Part shown: positions 1 through 11,249 of the stretch, piece after piece | Layout: each line of letters begins with the position of its first letter | Position numbering within the stretch: position 1 is the stretch's first letter | Assembly (NCBI GenBank): GCA_033977485.1 | Contig: CM066994.1 | Location: forward strand, 45,099,155-45,163,154 | Direction: 5' to 3' | Length of the DNA: 64,000 nucleotides | Source: Hydrangea macrophylla | Lineage: Eukaryota > Streptophyta > Magnoliopsida > Cornales > Hydrangeaceae | Position numbers and translations under genes: made by a program | Notes under the pieces: model-generated | Databases searched by the model: none | Told to the model about the DNA's origin: nothing | Seen by the model: only the letters and a program-made list of their open reading frames with translations

Positions 1-1357
1 AATAAACAATCATTTTGTATTCCCACCAGATATGAAAAATATCACTGAATGCTGCTAAGTTGGTGGGTGTTAAATCAACCCAAGCATTACTATGGTTGCT
101 TAGTCATTAAAGCTCAAGTAAACAAATATAGCACTTTGAAGTTGACACCAAACCATTGTATTCAAGCAAATAGCAACCTCTTATAAAGGTAGTAGAATGA
201 AATGAAAAATGAGGATGGGGCACTACCAAAGCTAACACGATTGACTCATTTTCAAATTTTTTTAGGAGCAATGTTATGGTTCCACTAATTCTATTCCAAA
301 TGTGGTTCGCAACACATATAAGCAAAATATATTCATGTCACGGTTAAAAATAGCAGATTCATATCTAAAATTGACCATGCCTAGTTTTTTTCCCCTTCAT
401 GTTACTAATGTGTCAACAAGTGTCATGTATTTTTTGATCTTTCAGTTTTTTACTATGGTGAATGTGATTTCAAGTCCAAGACTGTGATCCTATCCCCAAT
501 GTTTTGTGCGTCTTTGCAATAGTCCCCCTTTGGATGAAATGAAAACATATCGTTATAGGAAACAAAATCTTCCTTCCCTGCACATTGCACTTCTTTCCAA
601 CAGTATTGTAGCTAATCATTTCCTTGTGTATGTGAAGTTAAAGCAAATAGTTTACTCAAAAATTTATCACAGGGATCATTTCCAAGCTATATATATTTTT
701 GAGGTTTAATTTAATCTAGTCCTAGCAGCAAGGTGCAAAGAAATAGGCCATGAAGACAACTATTATTTCTTGAGAGTTTTTTTTTTTTTTCATTAGAGTG
801 GGTGAAACATCATATTTGTAATTTGTAAGTCCTAAAATATTTTAAAATTTCAGTGAGGTTAATACACAATTTTCAATTCTATCTTTCATTTAATGATGTC
901 TTATTGGCCAGAGAGATCTTCTCTATATGTTTAACATTACAGGAAAAAAAAACTACATAAGCACAAGTCTCAACAACTTTCAGGTCTAATAAGAATATGT
1001 GGTACTAACTACATATAAAAAAGAAACATATATATCTCACTAAACATGATATATACCCAAAACGAGTTTTGTGGTTTGACATCTCTAAACTTCAAATCTT
1101 AGGATATAGGGACAGAACTTGATATGTCCAAAAGTAGGGCAGTGGTAAGCAGACACGTCCTAAACATATAGAAGATATATAGATGTGTATATAGGGTACA
1201 AGAGTATCAAATACTAACCGATTACAATGAGGTCAGTTAAATTCTTCTCCTTTTTGGTATATCAGCCTTTCAAACTAGATGGAATCTCTCCCATGCCCAC
1301 GTCTTTAAAACTTTTGGATTCAGGCCATATTCTTGCAACATGCAAAAAGTAAAAAAA
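1..1357. other. AT-rich host flank, no gene recognised
   Basis: This stretch is AT-rich with poly-T runs (around 779-791) and only short chance reading frames on both strands. I looked for continuations of the biotin-ligase pseudogene (13741-14603), because T1 is inserted between the two regions, but saw none of that family's motifs. No RNA gene or repeat array is evident. Confidence 0.6.
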
Positions 1358-1362
1358 GAGGT

Positions 1363-1978
1363 TGATACGTCCAGAAATATTCTGCTAAAGCTAAACCGCC
1401 ACGTCAGTAGCGAAGGACCCGGGCTATCTGGAATGGGCGTTTGTGGCACACCAATCCCGAGGTCTTCGACTGTTACCGCTCGAGGTATTCACACAGCCCG
1501 GGCGTGCAGCGCAGTAGCTCTCCACAAGGTGTAGTTTGATAACCAAGCCGCTCAGCAGTTTTCTTATCTGGCCAGAAATCGATTAGGAAGGGTAAACGGT
1601 TTCCTAAACCACTTAGGAAACTCCCCTAAATTTGTGCAGATTAATTGCAATCAGATTAGGCTTCCAAATCTGCATACTTACCATGTACAGGTGGACTCTT
1701 TCATCTATAAAAGAAACCACCTACCCTCTTTACAGGAGGATTGCATTCTTGACCTAGAGAATAGCAGTTTATACCGATTCATACGCATACATCCGGCCAA
1801 TTTTACTGGTAGTGCTGCCCAAATTGTTGGCTCACCAGGCCCGCCGTCAATTTGTTAGTTAAGTGCTCCGACGCACCCGTGGACGTAGGTTACTTCATTA
1901 ACGAGGACAAACCACATACAACTGACTGTGTCTCAATATCTCTCTCTGAATCTCTCTTACCAATTATTGGCATCATCA
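1363..1978 (+). repeat. T1 5' LTR
   Basis: It is 616 bp long, begins TGATACG and ends GCATCATCA. It aligns along its whole length with 11250-11865. It carries a TATA box near 1706 and the motif 'cacccgtggacgtaggt' near 1876, which also occurs in the T2 and T3 LTRs. Confidence 0.95.
1706..1713 (+). promoter_or_regulatory. TATA box in T1 5' LTR
   Basis: TATAAAAG lies within the LTR in the context 'ctataaaagaaaccacc'. The same element is present in the 3' LTR, and the T3 LTR has TATAAAAGAGA at the equivalent place on the minus strand. It probably sets the U3/R boundary a few tens of bases downstream. Confidence 0.6.
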
Positions 1979-1981
1979 GTA

Positions 1982-1999
1982 TGGCACCGTCTGTGGGAA
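1982..1999 (+). other. T1 primer-binding site
   Basis: The sequence 'tggcaccgtctgtgggaa' follows the 5' LTR by three bases. T3 has the equivalent TGGCGCCGTCTGTGGGAA and T2 has a diverged version, so this is a conserved priming site of the family. T1 differs by one base (A for G in GGCGCC). I did not assign the priming tRNA. Confidence 0.75.
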
Positions 2000-2039
2000 A
2001 TGATAAGTTTTTTACTAACAAATATCTTGAATGATCAAC

Positions 2040-3796
2040 ATGCCACCGAAGACGGGTAAGAAAAATACTGCTCTGACCGGTCAGGAGAACTTACAGCTCG
2101 AGCAGCAGGCCACCTCCATGACCTCTGAGCAAATGATAGCGGCGCTCGCGCAACTTCTGGAAGGCTAACGACAAACCCAACAGCAAATCGATGTGATGTT
2201 GGCCTTGCAAGAAAAGCGCCCTCAATCCGAGAACCAGACCGGAAAGAGTGCGCCCGACCGGGAGCCCGCAAGAGTCCAAAATCATACCCACTCTGCGCCA
2301 GTATCCCCGTCAGATTAGGAACACGCCCGGGATGGTGACCGTAGCAAAGTGCCCAGGCGCACCAGGGGGCAAGCTCGGACCAATCCTCGTTGGGTGGAAG
2401 ATGCCAGAGACATCATCAACAGGCAACGCACCAACAGGAGGGACAGATCAGGGCCAAAGCCTCGGGAATCAGCCAAAGACCCTCCGACCCGGAGCCAGGG
2501 AGATCTTAGGCATACGATTATCCGGAGCCAGAGCCGGGTCCTATCCCTATGGTCAATACATTTTGAAGAAGAAGCCTCATCGTCTGATTCGACTTACCAC
2601 TCAAACATTGAAAGGAAGCCCGAGCGAAAAGACGTGAATGCTCAAATCCAGGGCTTGCAGAAACATATCGAGCAATTGAGCCGCAAGTAGCGTCACGACC
2701 ATACCAACATAGAGACCGAGTCGCCCTATACCGCTCGGGTCACCGGATTCCCCATCCCACAGAAGTTTAAGCCACCGCATCTCAGCTCTTATGACGGGAT
2801 AGGGAGCCCAGTGGATCACGTTCGCGCCTACAGAACCCAGATGGCGTTGGTCACCACTGTCAACAAATTACTGTGCCTGGCTTTTCCCAACACTCTCAAA
2901 GGGCCAGCCGTGTAGTGGTTCCATGCCCTTAAACCTCGAACGGTGGATGACTTCAAGACGATGAGAAAACTTTTCATTAGCTAGTTTGTAGGGATGCTCG
3001 ACTGGTCACAATCGGACACTCAGCTATTGACTGTCAAACAGCGTAAGGGCGAATCCCTAAGGTAGTACGTGGACCGTTTCAATCAGCAGAGGCTTCAGAT
3101 CCGTAATTTGAACAAAATAGCAGCCATCATGGCCTTCTGCTCGAGAGTTTAACACACTAAAGTTGCTACGTCGAAGAGGGTCGGGAAATATATTGACACA
3201 GAAGAATTTTTGAAGTCCAAAGGCTCAGGTTTCGCAAGAGATGAGTCCCCGAAAGGTAAGGAGAGGCGTGAAGGCTCTGTGAAGGGTCTGGTAAAGAAGC
3301 CCAAGCTAGACCAACATAGAGGAGGTCAGGATCAGCCCTTGATCGCCTTCACGCCCCTTTCTCGACCAATCTACGAAGTTATGGCCGCCGTCGAGGCGTA
3401 GAGGATGCTTCAACAATCGGCAAAACTAAAGGCCCCACCCGAAAAGAGGAATCGGGATAAGTTTTACCGCTTCCATAGAGACCACGGTCATGACACAGAG
3501 GATTGCTTCAAGTTGAAGATAGCCATAGAAAAACTGATCGAGCAGGTCATCTTGCAAAATACGTCACAACAGATGGACGGCCTTCGCAGGGAGCCCGAGC
3601 TCTCGAGCAACCACGACCCCTTGGGCAGATCAATGTAATCTCCGGAGGCATTTCAGGCAGAGGGGATTCACGGTCGGCCAGGAAGAGGCATGCCCGGGCA
3701 TCTCGATCGGATGTCTCGCATGTCCAATCCACCCGCTCTCCCCCAACTGACGTATTGACGTTCTCATCCGAAGATATGCTAGACCTACACTAACCC
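2040..3796 (+). pseudogene. gag: T1 gag, degraded
   Basis: The start ATG at 2040 opens with MPPKTGKK, matching the MPPKKGKK start of the intact T3 Gag. Recognisable capsid blocks follow: PVDHVRAYRTQMAL near 2810, LAFPNTLKGPAV near 2880, TVKQRKGESL near 3030 and VGKYIDTEEFLK near 3180. A zinc-knuckle-like stretch ([12 protein letters not shown]) lies near 3470. In-frame stops occur near 2167, 2315, 2688, 2912, 2980, 3061, 3150 and 3399. A frameshift near 3545 moves the C-terminal part (ISGGISGRGDSRSARKR) into another frame. Several stops fit C-to-T change at CAG, CAA or CGA codons, as expected for a methylated, silenced element. Confidence 0.9.
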
Positions 3797-4290
3797 CATG
3801 ATGATCCGCTGGTGGAGACGCTCTCCGTAGCAAACTACGTGGTTAAAAGGGTGTTGGTAGACACGGGCAGCTCCTCTGACATCATGTTCGTGTGAACTTT
3901 CGATCAGCTCAGGAAGTCCAGGGATCGGCTCCGTCCAGTAGCTACTCCCCTGGTGGGTTTTAATGGATCCAGCACCCAGTCGCTTGGTACCATGGATCTC
4001 CATGTTCTTATGTGAACTTACCCTCAGCAGATCTCCCTGCTGGCAAATTTTATACTCGTGGAGGCCCCATCTGCCTATAATGTCATTCTCGGGAGGCCTA
4101 CACTCAACAAAGCCAGGGCCGTCGTCTCTACTCATAGCCTGACAGTTAAGTTCCCGACCCCTCAGGGACCCGAGAGCCTGCGTGGAGATCAGACTATCGC
4201 CTAGAGTTGCTATGTTAGTTTCCTCCGTCGGGAAGTCATCATAGAAACACTGAACATCCAGGAGATAGACCCGAAAGATCAGAATGATAG
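3797..4290 (+). pseudogene. T1 aspartic protease domain, degraded
   Basis: The active-site motif [13 protein letters not shown] is visible near 3855-3895 and a typical distal block (YNVILGRPTLNKARAV) near 4076-4120. In-frame stops occur near 3790, 3895, 4012 and 4200. In Ty3/gypsy elements this domain cleaves the Gag-Pol polyprotein. It leads in the same frame into the reverse-transcriptase segment. Confidence 0.85.
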
Positions 4291-5863
4291 AGTGGGTCCG
4301 ATCGAAGAACTGGAACAAGTGGCATTGGACCCACAACTCCCTGACCGAACGGTCAGCATCGGCACCCTGCTAGAGCCCAACCTTAGGGAGAAGTTAATTC
4401 AATTCCTACAACAGAGTCAGGATGTGTTTGCCTGGTGTCATGAAGATATGCCTAGGATTGACCCCCGGGTAATGACCCACCGACTTAATGTCAACCTAGA
4501 TTTCCGGCCGGTGAAGCAGAAAAGATGGGGCATGGCCCCCGAGAGGCAAAAGGCAGTGTACGAGGAGGTCGAGAAGCTCCTCAAAGCCAAATCTATCTGA
4601 AAGGTCCACTATCCCCACTGGTTAGCAAACGTAGTACTTGTCAAGAAAAGCAACGGGAAGTGGAGGATGTGCGTGGACTTCACCGATCTGAGCAAAGCCT
4701 GCCCCAAGGACTGCTATCTACTACTCAGGATAGATCTCCTTGTGGATTCTATAGCCAGCCATTCGCTCCTCTCGTTCATGGACGCCTACTCCGGGTACAA
4801 TCAGATCAGTATGTACCCCAGGGACGAAGAAAAAACCTTATTCATCACGGATCAGGGGACCTACTACTACAAAGTCATGCCCTTCGGCCTCAAAAATGCC
4901 AGGGCAACTTATCAACGCCTGGCCAATCACGTGTTCAAAGACTTGATCGGGAAATCCATGGAGGTCTACGTTGACAATCTGCTGGTCAAAAGTCGGGACG
5001 AGTCTGACCATCTTGAGCATTTCGCCGGGGCCTTCAGCATTTTGAAAAAGTTTGGGATAAGGTTGAACCCGGCCAAGTGCACATTTGGCATCTTATCCGG
5101 AAAGTTTTTAGGGCACCTAGTCAGCAGGCGGGGGATCGAAGCAAACCCCTAGAAAATCCAAGCCGTCATCAACTTACGATCGCCTAGGTCAACGAAAGAA
5201 GTACAGAGTCTAGCCGAACGGGTTGCCGCGTTGAACAGGTTCGTGTCCCGAGCAACCGATCGGTGCTTACCATTTTTTAAGATCCTCCACAAGGCTTTTC
5301 AGTGGTCGGAAGAGTGCGAGGGGGCGTTCCGGGAGATCAAGAAATATTTGGCGTCACCCCCTCTACTCTTAACGGCCGTGCCAGGTGAGGAGCTATTCTT
5401 GTACTTGGCAGTGTCACCCTTGATAGTCAGCTCGACACTCATTCTAGAAGAGCACGGGATACAGTTCTCGGTATACTATACAAGCCGAGCGCTTCAGGGT
5501 GTAAAAAGTAGATACTCCCGCATTGAAAAGCTCGTCTTTGCCCTCGTCACTTTAGCTTGGAGACTTCGCCCATATTTTCAAGCCTATGTTATCGTGGTCC
5601 TTACGGATCAGCCCCTCCGTAAGATCTTAAGCAAGCCCGAAACGTCCAGAAGGCTCATCAAGTGGGCCTTGGAGTTAGAAGAATTCGAAGTGGTCTACAG
5701 ACCCCCCACATCAATCAAGGGACAGGCAGTAGCGGACTTCTTTGTTGAATTCACATACCAAGAAGACCCGATTGAAGAGCTCGACCCACCGGTCCTACCG
5801 CCCGGTTTGCAATCAGACATCCCAGGTTGGGTACTCTATGTAGACGGATCGTCCAACAAATAG
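4291..5863 (+). pseudogene. pol: T1 reverse transcriptase and RNase H, degraded
   Basis: The RT palm is clear: KSNGKWRMCVDFTDLSKACP near 4650, the FMDAYSGYNQI block near 4776, MPFGLKNARATYQR near 4878, and the active-site region VYVDN near 4965. The family normally has YVDD there, so a catalytic aspartate is replaced by asparagine. A connection and conventional RNase H follow (FSVYYTSRALQG, TDQPLRKIL, VVYRPPTSIKGQAVADF) to about 5750. In-frame stops occur near 4598 and 5150. Enzyme activity from this copy is very unlikely. Confidence 0.93.
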
Positions 5864-6345
5864 TGAAGTGGAGTAGGGATCATCCAAACCACGCCCGACG
5901 GGATCCAGCTCGATTATACGCTTAGGTTCAGATTCAAAGCCTCCAATAACGAGGGTGAGTATAAAGCCCTCTTGGCCGGATTACAACTGGCTGCTTAAAT
6001 GGGTGCACTGCACGTGTAAGTGTACAGTGACTCTCAGCTCGTGGTAAATCAGGTCAATCAAGAGTACGAGGCTCGGGAAGATAACATGATAGCTTATCTA
6101 TCCCTTGTCCGAGCAGTTTCAAAGAAACTTCAGGGGTTCTCTGTTATGCAAATACCTAAGGAGGAAAACACTAGGGCCGACCGATTAGCCCTCCTTGCTT
6201 CATCCTCTGAATCAGACTTGCTTGGGATAAGGATAGAGTACCTACCCGAGCCAAGTGTGATCAATTCGGAGTGCATGGAGGTCGAACCGGCCACCCTAGA
6301 ACCTAGCTGGATGGACCCAATCGTGGCATTTTCTAGCAACATGCA
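5820..6345 (+). pseudogene. T1 second (archaeal-type) RNase H, degraded
   Basis: The domain begins with WVLYVDGSSNK and continues through FKASNNEGEYKALLAGLQL and VYSDSQLVVNQVNQEYEAR, then a leucine-rich end. Having this domain after the ordinary RNase H is the hallmark of the Tat lineage. Stops interrupt it near 5862, 5997 and 6018, and the frame is lost near 6345-6365 before the integrase. Confidence 0.88.
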
Positions 6346-6365
6346 CGTTACCAGAAGGAACGAAA

Positions 6366-7544
6366 GAATCCCATCGGGTTAAATACCGAGCGGCAAGGTA
6401 CCACATCATTGAGGGCATCCTGTACAAAAGGGGATTTTCTATACCATACCTCCGCTGTGTCCATCGTACACAGGTCCAAGCAATACTGTACGAAATCCAT
6501 GAAGGGGTGTGCGGGAACCACACCGGGGGCTGGGCACTCTCACACAAAGCCCTGATACAAGGTTACTACTGGCCGACCATGGCCAAAGACTCTCAAGAAT
6601 TCGTCAAGAGGTGTGATATGTGCCAAAGATTTTCTCCCATGATCAACCATCCAGGAGAACTTCAGACGCCAATCTTTAGCCCCTAGCCTTTCGTTCAGTG
6701 GGGCATCGACATTGTCGGTCCCCTACCAACGGGAAAGAGATAAGTCAAGTTCTCTATCATTGCCGTGGATTACTTCACCAAGTGGGTGGAGGCCGAGCCC
6801 TTGGTAATAATCACCGAGAAGAAAATGGAAAACTTCGTGGAGAGGAACATCCTCAGCAGGTTCGGTGTCCCCTGAGTTCTGGTTAGTGACAACGGTAGGC
6901 AATTTGACACCCCGGTATTCAGGCAGTTCTGCTCGGGCTATGGGATATCCAATCACTACTCATCCCCTAAGCACCCCCAGGCCAATGGCCAAGCCGTGGT
7001 GACCAATCGAACTATTCTTCATTCAATCAAAATGTGGCTTGAAAGCGCTAAAGGACTATGGGCAGAGGAACTACCGACCCTCCTATGGGCCTACCGCACT
7101 ACACCCCGAGCGATAACAGGCGAAATGCTGTTCTCCCTAACCTACAGCTTTGAGGCGGTGGTCCCCATGAAGCTTGGGTTACCTACTTACCGAGTGGAAA
7201 ATTTCAATGAGCTAGACAATGAGGATGCCCTAAGGGCGAAACTTGACTTGATAGAGGAGAAAAGAGACCGGGCGTATCTCAAAGTGGCATCCTATAAGTA
7301 AAAAGTCTCCCGATACTATAACAGTAAGGTGAAGTATTGCAGTTTTCAGATAGGAGATCTAGTCCTGAAGGCAGTTAACCAGTCCACGAAAGTCCCGAGC
7401 CATGGGAAGTTGGGGCCAAACTGGGAAGGTTCCTACCTAGTTAACCGAGTGAACTGCCCGGGTACCTATTGGTTACAAACTCTAGACGGGCATGACCTCT
7501 CTCATCCTTGGAACGTGCAGCACATTCGCAAGTACTTCCAGTAA
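6366..7544 (+). pseudogene. T1 integrase, degraded
   Basis: An HHCC zinc-binding region (HEGVCGNH then CDMCQ) lies at 6500-6630. The core has WGIDIVGPL near 6703 and VSDNGRQF near 6884, supplying two of the three catalytic acidic residues. The third site reads GQAVVTNRT near 6990, where the family has glutamate, so the DDE triad is broken. A C-terminal domain (IGDLVLKAVNQ, KLGPNWEGSYLV) ends at a stop at 7542. In-frame stops occur near 6685, 6740, 6872 and 7300. Confidence 0.9.
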
Positions 7545-7650
7545 AGCATGACAATAATGTTGGCTAGGAACTATGTAGCTCGACCCGAGCATAACTATTC
7601 ATATAGTAATAAAACTTTCTTTCGCCAAACAACTCTTCTCCATGCTTGCT

Positions 7651-7797
7651 CACTTAAAAAGACCTCGGGGTCAGACCTTGGCACTCAAAAAAGACCTCAG
7701 GGTCAGACCCCAGGCACTTAAAAAGACCTTGGGGTCAGACCTCAAGCACTTAAAAAGACCTCGGGGTCAGGCCCTAGGCACTTAAAAGACCCCGAGT
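7651..7797 (+). repeat. T1 post-pol tandem repeat, 31-33 bp units
   Basis: There are about four and a half copies of a unit around 'cacttaaaaagacctcgggg', starting at 7651, 7682, 7715, 7747 and 7779. A related array with AAAGACCTCGGG lies after gag in T3 (60109-60290, opposite strand). Just downstream, 7804-7823 is identical to the complement of 60088-60107 in T3. Confidence 0.85.
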
Positions 7798-7823
7798 TTT
7801 GGAGGCTTCGCTTAGGTCCAACC

Positions 7824-8341
7824 TACAAGGGGGGCAATGCCCCCTAGGTGGCTGATGATGGCAAGTTCCAAACGACCCTGCAACCACCCACGTTCCTGGT
7901 CGGTTTCCTATAGTAATCCCCTCTATACTCCTACCTTAGCAAAAGCTTGGGGGGCCGGGTATACTAAACAGGAAATCACACTGGATACTAATAGGACTTG
8001 GAATCCTAGAATAATTCTAACATTCCTAAAGTACCTACAGTACCCAGAGAAACTGCTCGAGTAGTAAATAGCCACAAAACTGTACCATACTCGAGCGGGA
8101 CCTCTATATTAGGTCTCTGAAAGACCAAGTGTTCTCCGCCGGTTACAATCCTAACTTTTGCTAAGGCAAGGTTCCTACGGGATTTACAACTGGTCGGTCA
8201 CAGGCAATCATAAACAGGGACAAGTGCAGAAATAGTAAACAATTGGAACGTTGGTCTCAAGAACCTTTTCATTAATATAAAAAACTGTACAGTGCTTGGA
8301 GGGCAGTTGTAGTAGCCTTCCCAAAAAAAAAAACAGAGGAG
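7824..8341. other. T1 non-coding spacer after pol
   Basis: No coding region is seen. The part to about 8000 aligns with the T3 tail: the shared block 'gcgaaagcttggggggc' at 60070-59950 on the minus strand appears here with one change near 7940. This locates the downstream breakpoint of the deletion that produced T3-type elements. Confidence 0.6.
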
Positions 8342-8890
8342 TCAGACGTCGTCAACAATGATCACCTCCTTGGTCTCCGCATTCCCTCCCTCCGGAGCGG
8401 TATCTCCAGCCGGCTCATCCTGGAGGGTTGCACCTTCCGGCACAACAGCAGGACCCTCGGCCTCGGTGACGGCACCTTCAGCAGGACTAGGAACCATGTC
8501 CCAGTAATTGGAATCCACCCCCTGGTAAAGGGAGGTGTCCAACTCTGGGTGGTCCCAAGCCAGCCTCCTATTCAAATCCTTGTACTCGAGGAAGAAACCG
8601 TCATCAAAAGTCTCCCCCAGGGGACCAGTGGCCGCTGTCGCCTCCAAAAGTGCCCTCTCCCGGGCCTCTGCTGCTACGCGGCCAGCCCACTCGATTTCCA
8701 GCTCTGCCAGAGCCACTGTCAACTCTTCCTGGGCTGTCCCGAGGTTCAAAACTAGGCCCTTGACCCTATTTTTCTCTACGGTCAGGGCCCTCTCTTTGGT
8801 CTCCAGGCCAACCTCTTTCTCAGCCAGGCCGGTCTCGGCGTCGGCCCTCCCGGCTAGGGTCAACATGAAAGACTCAGCTTCGGCAGCCAT
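8342..8890 (-). CDS. T1 antisense ORF, coiled-coil C-terminal part
   Basis: This is an open frame of 182 codons antisense to the element, between pol and the 3' LTR. Residues about 1-100 are rich in Ala, Glu, Leu, Lys and Arg in a heptad-like pattern (ETGLAEKEVGLETKERAL), predicting a coiled coil. The rest is acidic and ends EVIIVDDV. Tat-lineage plant retrotransposons often carry such antisense extra ORFs of unknown function. It probably forms the last exon of a spliced product with 9516-10429, since an exon-like boundary precedes it (8891-8900 resembles an acceptor region). The frame is surprisingly intact compared with gag-pol. Confidence 0.65.
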   Translation of the reverse strand: MAAEAESFMLTLAGRADAETGLAEKEVGLETKERALTVEKNRVKGLVLNLGTAQEELTVALAELEIEWAGRVAAEARERALLEATAATGPLGETFDDGFFLEYKDLNRRLAWDHPELDTSLYQGVDSNYWDMVPSPAEGAVTEAEGPAVVPEGATLQDEPAGDTAPEGGNAETKEVIIVDDV

Positions 8891-8987
8891 GTAGCCGACC
8901 TACAAAAAATCAAAACAAAATCGGTCAGTCACTATTGCCAGTATAACGAGTTAAGCGTACAAAAATTAGAAGGTACGACAGAGTCGC

Positions 8988-9335
8988 TTACCAGATAAGA
9001 GATGGTGTAGAGCCACCCCTGAAAGACCTGGGGAGACATACTAGCGCACCTCTCCACCTGGCTCGGGAACAAATACAGCCTGACCTTGTCACGGGTCTCC
9101 GTTGAGTCCCGGAGGGAATATCCAATCGAGGAGCCGACGTCTCCCCCACTACCACCACCTGGGGAGTTGACATCTCCCCGGGAGCCCAGTCGGCCAATGG
9201 GCCGCGCCTGAGCCGCCTGAGCGGACAGTCACTATCGGATGCCTCGACGGTCGGCCTCTTCCCTGCCACGGCCATCCGCTCGACAACGGTAGCTTGCAGA
9301 GCCCTCAATCGCTCCGGGTCTCTCTTGGGGGCCAT
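8988..9335 (-). CDS. T1 antisense ORF, middle segment
   Basis: This open frame of 115 codons begins MAPKRDPERLRALQ on the minus strand and is basic and low in complexity. It lies between the two other antisense segments and is probably an exon, or part of one, of the same accessory gene. No conserved domain is recognised. The end of the frame (CICSRARWRGALVC) may already be out of phase. Confidence 0.4.
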   Translation of the reverse strand: MAPKRDPERLRALQATVVERMAVAGKRPTVEASDSDCPLRRLRRGPLADWAPGEMSTPQVVVVGETSAPRLDIPSGTQRRPVTRSGCICSRARWRGALVCLPRSFRGGSTPSLIW

Positions 9336-9515
9336 TTCTACAAAAGGAAAACAATCACGAGGTTAGTAACCAGAGCAATAAGATGACAAAGGGTAAGCAA
9401 AAATGAAGTTGTTAATTAAACTCTTACCCAGAATGATAGCGAGGAAGATGGGAGCCTCGGCGGGTTGGTCGGGCCTACGATTACCTCTCTGGTCTCCCGA
9501 CCGGGTCAGCACGTC

Positions 9516-10429
9516 TCAAATGTTGATGTGCCATTCCACTAAGCCTCTGATCCTCTCCTTGCAATCCTCCGGAATGCTCGGGAGATTGAACGACCCCGCT
9601 GCAAAACAAGCCGAAGTAATCAGTTTCGTGACCATATCAAAAGGCCTGAGAAACAGGAAAGGGCGAAGGACAGGCTTACCCCTAAACTCTCCCGCCCAGG
9701 AGGTCCTTAGTTGACCCCCTGGGGCTCGTTCATAGAGCCCGGGGGTGGACACTTGAAAGAACTTGTTCTTCCACCCCTTGTTGTTGCTCGGCCAGTTGAT
9801 AATAATTTTCTTCCCTTGTTGAGCCCCCAGAGAGAAGAAACCGACCTCCCTATGTACTTGAAATGGCTGGTGGATTCAGAAGAACTCCTGGAGGGTGAGC
9901 TCATACCCAAAGACTTGGGGCCACAAAGAAATGGACCCCATCAGGAACCTCCACCCATTCGGGGCTAACTGCTCTAGAGCTATCCTAAGGTAGATCAGAG
10001 CATCTCGGGTGGTCGGATGGAGAGGGATGCGAAGGCTCGCCACAAAGGCATCCTCATATAAAGTGACAAAACCCCAGCGGCGAATGTGGGCCTCGTCGGT
10101 ATGGACGAACAAGAGTTGCCGCTGGGAATGGCATATCTATCCCTGACTCGATCAAGGTCCCCGGCATGTAAGGTCGAGGGGATGAACTCGCAGGCGAATG
10201 CTACCCCGGGATCAGACTCCCTAGGCACCTCGTCGCCTGAGCCTAGAGAAACGGAGGCCATTGGGGCCTCCTAGTCAGGCTCATCGTCGGAGATCCGGGT
10301 AGGAATCCTACCCTCACTGTGATGGTCCGATGGGGAAGCAGAAGGAGGGTCCAAACTGGTGTCAGGGGTCCCAGACAATGCCTCTTCATCTTCTGATCGG
10401 AAAGCAGAATTAAAATCAAAGTGACTCAT
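9516..10429 (-). pseudogene. T1 antisense ORF, N-terminal part with putative gypsy-type transposon domain
   Basis: The likely start is the ATG at 10429 (MSHFDFNSAFRSEDEE). The frame stops at 10271, resumes as DPGVAFACEFIPSTLHAGDL, shifts frame near 10090 and continues as HIRRWGFVTLYEDAFVASLR then ALEQLAPNGWRFLMG to about 9876. A further block includes GWKNKFFQVSTPGLYE near 9750. The pattern resembles the plant 'putative gypsy type transposon' domain (Pfam PF04195), by recall and without a search. It is interrupted, so it is called a pseudogene. Expression would run antisense to gag-pol. Confidence 0.55.
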
Positions 10430-10567
10430 CTCTAGTGTTCCTACGGTAAGAGGAGGATGCAGATGATGGCCTAAGTAGGGATCAGGGACTCCAAGCCTAA
10501 GATATAGAGGGGGCAAAGTCAAAAGCCTGAAGGGCAGAATGTACAAAGTCCTACGGTCAAGTAGCAC

Positions 10568-11234
10568 TCAGTCAAAATTACCCCGGAACAACCCGTGTGG
10601 CTAAGTCGCCTAACCGTGCCGCCTGACCTAAGGAAAAAGTATAATCTAAAAAAAGAAGAATTCCCACTCCCGGGTAAGCCCTAGTAGATTTGTCCTCTCC
10701 AGACTCGCAAAGAAAAGGAAAGTGAAGAGTTACGCAAGTTAAAGCAGGGAAAGAGCTCGGGAAGTTTGATTGGGAACGCTTTGCTCTCAAAACCGCTCGA
10801 TAGATTCAATCTCCAGTCAGCAGGAGTGAAAGAAAGAACAAGTAATCTTTATATAGGAACCACGGATGGTTCAGATCAGAACAGATCCAACGGCTCATAC
10901 ACCTTCCCGCCCAAAGTTGCTAACAGTTGTCTTGAGCACGTGAAGCGTCGCCTCAAAAGGCACGTGCATTAAATGCATGACGAGACGGTTCGGTTACCAC
11001 GTAAACGGCTCAGTTACTCACACGCTAGCATCGTTGGATCCTGACTAGGCTAGTGACCAGTTGACACATGGCAGAGGTAGAACTCGGGCCCACAAGGTCA
11101 CCGCTCGGTCCGTACCCCGGCTGACCACTACGATCGGTCCCATCCTGGGTAGAGTCCCGACCTCTTACTGGACGGTCTCCCGGGAGAAATATTAATTTGC
11201 AAACCTCATCTGATGGGACATCACATCAACTTCG
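10568..11234. other. T1 3' untranslated region
   Basis: This non-coding stretch lies between the antisense ORFs and the polypurine tract. It may hold the antisense promoter: 'tttatataggaacc' near 10850 is a candidate TATA on the plus strand only. Nothing else is recognised. Confidence 0.5.
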
Positions 11235-11249
11235 AAAATGAGGGGCAGC
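11235..11249 (+). other. T1 polypurine tract
   Basis: 'aaaatgaggggcagc' lies immediately before the 3' LTR. T3 has GGAAATGGGGGGCAGC in the same position on its own strand. The tract primes plus-strand DNA synthesis. Confidence 0.85.

Noticed and set aside
8535..8894. Plus-strand 119-codon frame
   Set aside because: Shadow of the antisense coiled-coil ORF with low-complexity Ser/Ala composition.
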